From Aureobasidium sp. EXF-3400 (Eukaryota > Ascomycota > Dothideomycetes > Dothideales > Saccotheciaceae): a stretch of 50,552 bases of DNA. Below, piece by piece: positions 43,383 through 50,552 of this stretch. The notes beneath the pieces are model-generated. The model was not told where the DNA came from and did no database searches. It worked only from the letters and a program-made list of their open reading frames with translations. The stretch's first letter is position 1, and each line of letters opens with the position of its first letter. The position numbers and the translations under genes were made by a program. The stretch is from the NCBI GenBank assembly GCA_024195585.1, contig SWBL01000357.1:1-50552 (forward strand). The letters are read 5' to 3'.

Positions 43383-44009
43383 GATGATTTTGGTGTCTCT
43401 GCTGTCGCGTAATTCAAGGCTTCAATGCCCGAGGGTTGCCTTCTTTCTGAAATGAACGTGGCCGCTGGTTGGTCGTGCCTGCCGAATTGCACCTCTTGCT
43501 CTTGCGCGTCGCGCGTCTGCGCTGCCAGTTCTACCGCTATCGCGCACGGGCCATTCGACACGTGATTGGTCCAGGAATTTATTGTCATTCACTGCAATAA
43601 TCAACCCTCCCTTGCTCTGCTTGACATATGCGTGATCTATTGGTGACTGTGCCGTATGGACATGATCATCTGAAGCTTACTTGTCAAGAGTCCACCGTGC
43701 TTGCATACCGGTCTTGTCGGGAAGCTTCCCCTCGACTCGGAACATGCTTCCTTCTCATCGACCACCATTATCTTTACTGAAAGTCGCCATCGTGACCAAT
43801 ACCACCACTACATTGTAATTTAGACAGAAAGATTAAAGAAAAATATGCATCAGTGTTATCCCTTCTTCTTGGAAAAAACTTCTAGGAATATCACTTTGTC
43901 GTCTAGGCATATTGCCTGACAAGCTCAGTCGCTACACTCTCCTGTAATCCCAAACGCCATGCCAGTCAAAAGAAAATCAACAGTTCCCGCTCAAGTCAAT
44001 GCAATCTCG
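43383..44009. other. Intergenic region with E-box and CCAAT-type elements
   Basis: About 630 bp between the RSC4-like start and the kinase stop. CACGTG at 43559-43564 is followed directly by ATTGG at 43565-43569 (CCAAT in reverse), a plausible promoter pair about 180 bp upstream of the RSC4-like ATG. No gene seen. Confidence 0.5.
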
Positions 44010-45646
<1,637 letters not shown>

Positions 45647-46488
45647 GATGGCGGTTGGTCTTGCTGCACCGCGTTCGAGAGGGGTAGATGAGCGACGACG
45701 GCAGAAATAGGCACGATGGTTGTCGAGGGCGGTATGTAAAAAGCAGGCAGAATCAAGACTCGGTATACAGAGAGGAGAAAAGGAAGTCAAGTCGCAGTAA
45801 GCATGTCGCGCATGCCTAAAGTCCAGTCTTAGTTTGGCTGGACCCGACGTGGCAGTGCGTGGGGCAGCCGTCGCAAGCTCGGAGGCTGAAAGACGAAAGC
45901 TCAAATGTCACAGAGGGCTGTGCTGAGTTTCAAAGGTACTTTCAGTGAGAGCTGAAACACAAAACTCATGCCGTTTAATCAATCGCTTGTCAATTTCTGC
46001 CTGTTCTTGCATGCACCGCGTATCGCGGCTCCTCCTTGTCAATATCAAGCTCGTGTTGCTTGTTGGTGAGGGGTCGTGTTGAGGAAACAAGCTCCGCCTT
46101 CAACTTCAGGAGAACCGCCAGGGTCTTGATCGTGCTTTGCGACGTGAACCATGAGGCATGTCAGGCACTTGACATAACACTCTCGAGAGCAGAACAACCA
46201 CAAAAGCTTTGTTCGACTTCTGCCTGTCGTGGTGCCTTTCCACAGACTTTGTTCTTGAATCTGACTTCTGGCTATGGCGTCTGCCTACTCGAGCATGGCC
46301 GCTCTCGTCCACTGGGCTGTGCATCAGCTGTTGACCATGCTCCGAAAAGCTTCAAGCCCTTCAATCCTGTATCCAGTCACTACAGAGAAATGCTCTTGTC
46401 TTCGCACCGGCAAACTTCCATCAGACCAGTGTATGTTGTCAAGGTCTTTGTGCGATCATGATGTGCACCGACCGCTGATCCTCCAAAC
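45647..46488. other. Intergenic region containing the left copy of a direct repeat
   Basis: About 840 bp between the divergent CaMK and kinase-like genes. It contains the left copy of the repeat described separately. No supported gene; open frames on the reverse strand near 46106-46324 share short peptide similarity with the region beyond the kinase-like gene. Confidence 0.5.
46089..46162 (+). repeat. Diverged direct repeat, left copy
   Basis: Pairs with 47270-47341. Both start AAGCTCCGC, share CGCCAGGGTCTT and TGCTTTGCGACGTGA in the same order and spacing, and end near CATGTCA. On the reverse strand both can encode a peptide of the form HVAK..(N/D)(E/Q)DPG..P..E. The two copies flank the kinase-like gene. 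Confidence 0.75.
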
Positions 46489-47226
46489 ATGACAGACAAG
46501 TTTGCTTCACCCCCTTCAAGAGCCGAAAAGGCCGGTCATTATACATGTATTGTCGAACATCAGAACAAACCATACTCTATCATCTGGGGCGGTTCAGCAA
46601 ATCAACCTGATCTCACCCAGCTTCACGCTAGAACCGACTGGAAGTGTCAACAAGTCGATCTTGGTTTGAACTTGTCCAACATTTGGTGCAATTCAGAACT
46701 CATCAACTACGGGGCAGATGCTGCTCTGAGGTGCTCCCACGAGGGCCCATATCCCATAATTAAGCTTGCTCATCACGGAGAGGAATTTCGTATGCGAGTC
46801 GAGCATAAGTTCAACATCATACAGGACATGAACAAGTTTGCACAGTCGCTGCCCATTCCAAATGTGGATGAACATCCACTGCTCGACCATCAGGGAGTGT
46901 TCGGCTATCGTCTAGAATATCTGATCCGTCTCGAGCAAGACGAGCTCCTCCGACGTCTGCCTGAGGTCAGAAAAGCCGTGCATCAACTGCACGAAGCTGG
47001 TTTTTCTCATGGCGACTTGAGCCCGAGCAATATAATGAGAACCCAAGATGGAACGATAGTACTAATCGACTTTGGGTATGCCGGAAAGATTGGCACCCAA
47101 GCTTCCTCATCGGTGCCCCATTGGGTCTACGAAGATGCCATCGTCACTGTACAAGCAGATCAACGGGCACTAGAAAGACTCTCGAAGCTGATTGAAAGAT
47201 ATAGAATTAGACAATTGTATTCGTGA
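46489..47226 (+). CDS. Minimal protein-kinase-like protein
   Basis: A single exon encodes 245 residues starting MTDKFASPPSRA. The second half has kinase-fold signatures: HEAGFSHGDLSPSNIMR for the catalytic loop (Asp in HGD) and IVLIDFGYAGKIG for the metal-binding DFG. Upstream, YPIIKLAHHG could supply the ATP-binding lysine and RMRVEHKFNIIQ the helix-C glutamate. No glycine-rich loop is seen, and nothing follows the small C-lobe. This resembles the compact kinase-like proteins that are common and expanded in fungal genomes, akin to lipopolysaccharide-kinase-like or aminoglycoside-phosphotransferase-like folds. Substrate is unknown. It sits alone between two copies of a diverged direct repeat, in a poorly ordered neighbourhood that may be rearranged. 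Confidence 0.7.
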   Translation: MTDKFASPPSRAEKAGHYTCIVEHQNKPYSIIWGGSANQPDLTQLHARTDWKCQQVDLGLNLSNIWCNSELINYGADAALRCSHEGPYPIIKLAHHGEEFRMRVEHKFNIIQDMNKFAQSLPIPNVDEHPLLDHQGVFGYRLEYLIRLEQDELLRRLPEVRKAVHQLHEAGFSHGDLSPSNIMRTQDGTIVLIDFGYAGKIGTQASSSVPHWVYEDAIVTVQADQRALERLSKLIERYRIRQLYS

Positions 47227-47269
47227 TCTCGTGTTGGTTGTTGGAGAAGTCGATCTTGGGAAACGTGTG

Positions 47270-47341
47270 AAGCTCCGCTTCGAACTTTGGTGGGGCGCCA
47301 GGGTCTTCATTCTGCTTTGCGACGTGACTTGAGACATGTCA
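47270..47341 (+). repeat. Diverged direct repeat, right copy
   Basis: Right copy of the element at 46089-46162. On the reverse strand it lies in a frame that reads SHVAKQNEDPGAPPKFEAEL and stays open to a TAA overlapping the kinase-like gene's last codons. That frame has an in-frame stop directly upstream, so it looks like a gene remnant or a spliced last exon. Confidence 0.7.
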
Positions 47342-47767
47342 ATCCGACCACGAAGAACCGCAATGTTCGTGACTTGGTGCCAGCGATTGAGCTTGTCGCT
47401 GTGTCAAATTTGATCTTCTCTTGATTGACACAGCAGACTGCGCACATCATGTCGTGACTCGAGCGTGTCGCGTGGCTCGAGGGGCCGAAGAGCTTGTACC
47501 TTGTAACATTGCCAGCTGTATACCACTGCATCGCTTGATACGAGCAACTCTGCCTACAGCCAGGTGCACATGAACAAGGTAGGACGAGGTTTAAGACCCA
47601 CCAGATCTGAATAAGTCGTGCGCGTCCACGAAGCTTCGATGCAGCAGCTTCCAACTTCCAAGTTGCAAGGAAGCTGCGATGGACGTCATGGTACAAGAGC
47701 TGTGCCGCTCTGACGTTTGCTGCATCATGCAACAAACAAAACCTGAACCGCATCTGTACGTATCCAT

Positions 47768-48127
47768 ATGACCGTAGACAGAGTTCATAACGTCCGAACT
47801 CCCTCGATATCATCATCCTCAATTTCCTTCATTCGAACCTGTCATCGCTGGCTCAACACTGCCCTCAATCGCCTACCTTTCAAACGACGACTCTCTTCGA
47901 CCCACTCTCCCCGTCTTCGTTCATCATCACAAACTCCAGAGCGAGCTCCAACACCACCGCCTCGTCCAGCACCATTCATCGAAGAACGAGTTGTCACTCT
48001 TACCATCCAAACCTTCGGTCCTGCAGACAATCAACCAGTAGCTTCAAGCTCAACTGCCATTCGACCAAGCTCACTCTCGGGAGAATACCTCGCAAACAGA
48101 CGTAGAGAGCTCCACAACACTGAATAG
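47768..48127 (+). pseudogene. Basic Ser/Pro-rich ORF ending at TAG with open, helix-like continuation
   Basis: The ATG at 47768 opens 119 codons (MTVDRVHNVRTPS...), rich in Ser, Arg and Pro (SSSQTPERAPTPPPRPAPF), ending EYLANRRRELHNTE then TAG at 48125-48127. The same frame stays open for 100 more codons to a TAA at 48428. It begins EVNRRRLAQAEQLRQQKQQE and looks like a continuation of the same charged helix. No intron of normal size removes the TAG. It may be a decayed or polymorphic gene, a readthrough product, or a short true protein whose downstream frame is chance. No family recognised. Confidence 0.35.
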
Positions 48128-48230
48128 GAAGTCAATCGTCGTCGACTCGCTCAAGCAGAACAGCTCCGACAACAAAAACAGCAGGAACACCTTCAGCCCA
48201 TTCTTGAAAGAATTGAAGCGTGTCAACAAT

Positions 48231-48601
48231 ATGGCTGCCAGCACATATCTCTCAGTCCTGGCCGCGGTCGTCGCCTTGATGGTCGGCGCAGTCTACCTGT
48301 TCGGCGTCCCTCCCCAGTGGAAACGCGCAATGGAGGAGAAGGCTCTCGAGACAATGGGCGAGAACAAGGCCTCGTATCTGGTCAAGGGTATGCACACTTC
48401 CGTCTTTGTGTCTCTTCAGCACCTTTCTAACACAGCTCTTTTACAGATCAAATCAACAGCCTTCCTGCGTCGGATCAGAAGGACATCAGCGAGCTCAAGT
48501 CAGGGGTCGGCAACCTCGTCGGAGGAGCGCTCCAGAACCCCCTCGGCAAAGAGGCAGGACAAGTAGGAGACTCTCTCACTAGTCCCCTGACTGGTCGTTG
48601 A
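48231..48601 (+). CDS. Small single-pass membrane protein (103 residues)
   Basis: Two exons, 48231-48387 and 48447-48601, encode 103 residues. The N-terminus MAASTYLSVLAAVVALMVGA plus VYLFGVPP forms one membrane helix or signal anchor. A soluble part follows, with PQWKRAMEEKALETMGENKA, then a glycine-rich tail (GVGNLVGGALQNPLGKEAGQ) ending LTSPLTGR. The intron (59 bp, GTATGC..TTACAG, ctaac branch site) joins VKD in frame. I recall similar short proteins in many filamentous ascomycetes but no known function. An upstream in-frame ATG (48204, MKELKRVNN) would add nine residues; the later ATG places the hydrophobic stretch at the N-terminus and is preferred. Confidence 0.75.
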
Positions 48602-49167
48602 AAGTGTGTGGCTATCAGCATTGCTTGTTCGGAAAGGATCTTGTTTGAGATGGCAATGCTGGTAGGACCGATGGTTGACTCGATCAAATATTTTTACCTA
48701 TAAATCCTAAGACACAATGACCTATGTATTGATTGATATGTCTTACACACTATGATTGTACACTTGTCTGCTTTCTGTTATGTTATAACCATGTGCTTGC
48801 TAGTACTCTGTCACCGGAGCTGTTTGTTGACTCCGGCTTTCACATGCGTGGACCCTGGGCGTCAGAGCAGGCGCGGACGCGGGCAAGACGGGCAAAGACA
48901 GGCAGACAGTCCGCTCTCGAGCCTTGCAACAAGCTGGCAGTTTTTCGACTCAGCCCATACCTAGTATCCTTTTGCATTGCGTCCACTTCCATTTCCTGTT
49001 TCCAACGTTCCTCTTCCTTCACTTATCGCCGAGGCAAGCACTGTTCTGTTTGCAGCGACGTATCGTGATTTTGGCGCCGCTTGCCATACCACTCCCGCGT
49101 TTGGGCTTCGCTCCGCAAATCACCATATTTTCAGTCGTCTATCATCTTACCAAACATTTGTGACAAG
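48602..49167. other. Promoter region of the E2 enzyme gene
   Basis: About 570 bp. It contains the 3' end of the small membrane-protein gene and a pyrimidine-rich stretch (about 48985-49035) before the E2 gene. No gene seen. Confidence 0.5.
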
Positions 49168-49732
49168 ATGATGAGCAGTAAGCGACTCCAGAAGGTATGT
49201 CGTCTAACACATCAAACTCTGATGTCTTACTCACACAACGCAGGAGCTCCTCAAGATCCAGGGACAACTGGCTCCTGGCATTACTCTCGTACAAGCAGAG
49301 AATCTCAAGACATGGCTCATGGACATCCAAGTCATGGACTCAAACCCCATCTACCAAGATCAAATTTACCGCCTCAAATTCGAGTTCAGCTCAAATTACC
49401 CAATAGGTATCAAACTCTTTCTCACCCACAACTTTGTCCAACAACTGATTCTTTTTTTTCCAGAGCCGCCAGAGGTTGTCTTTATCCGCCATCCTGATCG
49501 CCCTATCCCTATGCACCCTCATATCTATACCAACGGTATCATCTGTCTGGATCTCCTCGCTACTCAGGGCTGGTCACCGGTACAGAATGTCGAGAGTGTC
49601 TGTCTCAGCATTCAAAGCATGTTGACCGGCAACTCCAAGAACGAGCGTCCTCCTGGTGATGCCGAGTTCGTCAGGACCAACCGTCTTCGCCCTCGCGATG
49701 TCGCTTTCCACTTTCACGACAATGAAGTTTGA
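49168..49732 (+). CDS. UBE2W-type ubiquitin-conjugating enzyme E2
   Basis: Three exons, 49168-49194, 49244-49406 and 49464-49732, encode 152 residues. E2 enzymes carry ubiquitin as a thioester and pass it to substrates with an E3. The fold runs from MMSSKRLQKELLKIQGQLAP through YRLKFEFSSNYPIEPPEVVF to the active site NGIICLDLLATQGWSP with Cys91. The usual HPN motif is HPH (81-83), a hallmark of the UBE2W family, whose members attach ubiquitin to protein N-termini. The C-terminus (NRLRPRDVAFHFHDNEV) is short and His/Asp-rich as in UBE2W. Introns of 49 and 57 bp restore frame precisely. Neighbouring genes suggest no specific pathway. Confidence 0.92.
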
Positions 49733-50552
49733 TCTATACGTCTCGGTCATGTGCTGGATGAGTCGGTAGTGTAGACTTTGTTGTCTACTGTGTTCTCTTG
49801 CTTTTGGTATGCATGCATGGGCCCGGCGTTTTCTGTTCTCAACTTCTCGGTCTCGATATACACAAACTGCAAGTCCTGGGATATGATGTGAGCGAGCTGC
49901 AAGTCCTTTTGATCATTGCAAGCACAACCTTTTACGACTCTTGTCACGCTCCCTGCTATCATGTTTTTGTGCTTCTTGAAACTTGTGACGCGGTCTATCG
50001 CAAGCATTGGCAGGAAGGATTGGAGCGCGTTGCATTGTTGATATGCTCAACACGATAGCATCTGTTGGCAATCCCACTGCCCGAATCCTTGGCTGGTCAT
50101 GATCGTCCGCTTCGCGACGAAAGTGATGAAACGCCTATATCGGCTTGATTGATCAATACCAGAGCGCGAGAAGACTCACTCCGGTCATTCACTGCTGATA
50201 AACAGGCGGGCTCGTTTGTCGAGCATGCGTTTATGATACTAGACCATAATTCATCGTGATTTGACGTGGCTCGTCAATTCGTCCACTCTGTCGTTGTGAA
50301 CTCAAAAAGCTTGTGGTTTTCGAGTCTTGAGAACTCCATGTTACTTTCGGCGGTCACCATAAGGCGGAACGCACTTCGAAAATCAATGAGAAGACAAGAT
50401 AGAACTCTCAGCAAAGCAAGCTGCCAAATTTCCTACCAAGACAACCAACACATGTTTGATTTGATTTGATTTGATTATCTCAAGCTATTTACCCCGCAAG
50501 GGGTATGAGCTGTCGCTAGCTAATCCGCATTCTGGCCAATCATGTGCGCCGA
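49733..50552. other. Right-end intergenic region
   Basis: About 820 bp to the window edge. Open frames are short and unsupported. A pentanucleotide microsatellite lies at 50455-50476. Confidence 0.5.
50455..50476 (+). repeat. (TTTGA)n microsatellite
   Basis: Four perfect copies of TTTGA plus two bases. A simple-sequence repeat likely to vary between strains. Confidence 0.9.

Larger units (their letters stand above)
47227..48230. other. Interval with repeat copy and an interrupted ORF
   Basis: About 1 kb between the kinase-like stop and the small membrane-protein ATG. The right repeat copy occupies its start and the TAG-interrupted ORF its end. A reverse-strand frame of about 170 codons (47822-47307) has no good ATG context or recognisable domain. 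Confidence 0.5.

Noticed and set aside
47307..47822. 171-codon reverse frame beyond the kinase-like gene
   Set aside because: No convincing start and no domain; retained only as context for the direct repeat, not as a gene.

Overview
The window looks like an ordinary chromosomal segment of a filamentous ascomycete (Pezizomycotina; possibly Dothideomycetes, which is inference). Genes are monocistronic on both strands. Most introns are 47-68 bp with GT..AG ends and CTAAC/CTGAC branch-point-like motifs. Products are typical of filamentous fungi: EF-hand NADPH oxidase, Vip1-type inositol pyrophosphate kinase, CBM1 proteins and fungal permeases. No rRNA, tRNA, CRISPR array, transposase or secondary-metabolite backbone gene was found.

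Left part (1-13.5 kb): a reverse-strand gene for a secreted, Ser/Thr-rich chitin-binding surface protein of about 1,824 residues, reconstructed from seven exons; a NoxC-type NADPH oxidase; and a family III (CaiB/BaiF) CoA-transferase. Long gene-poor gaps separate them.

Middle (13.5-29.2 kb): a secreted GH3 beta-glucosidase, then the housekeeping pair VIP1 (reverse) and UTP21 (forward) sharing a 329-bp divergent promoter, then an endonuclease III-like DNA glycosylase and a 670-residue protein of unknown function.

Right-middle (30-41 kb): a nutrient-acquisition neighbourhood. It holds an MFS sugar transporter, an amino-acid permease, a CBM1 expansin-like protein, an AMID/FSP1-like FAD oxidoreductase and a secreted GH43-like glycosidase. 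Several of these have clear TATA boxes, and the GH43 gene has a cluster of CreA-type motifs. With the GH3 enzyme they suggest plant-biomass use: loosening the wall, releasing oligosaccharides, cleaving glucosides and importing sugar.

Right end (41-50.5 kb): an RSC4-like double-bromodomain protein, a calmodulin-dependent protein kinase with a 7-nt first coding exon, a minimal kinase-like protein flanked by a diverged direct repeat, an ORF interrupted by a TAG in front of a small membrane-protein gene, and a UBE2W-type ubiquitin-conjugating enzyme.

I found no clearly new multi-gene system. The best leads are local: the repeat-flanked kinase-like locus, the TAG-interrupted ORF overlapping the next gene, the glycosylase with an incomplete Fe-S cysteine set, and the modular chitin-binding surface protein. 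Exon borders were inferred by eye from splice motifs and reading frame.
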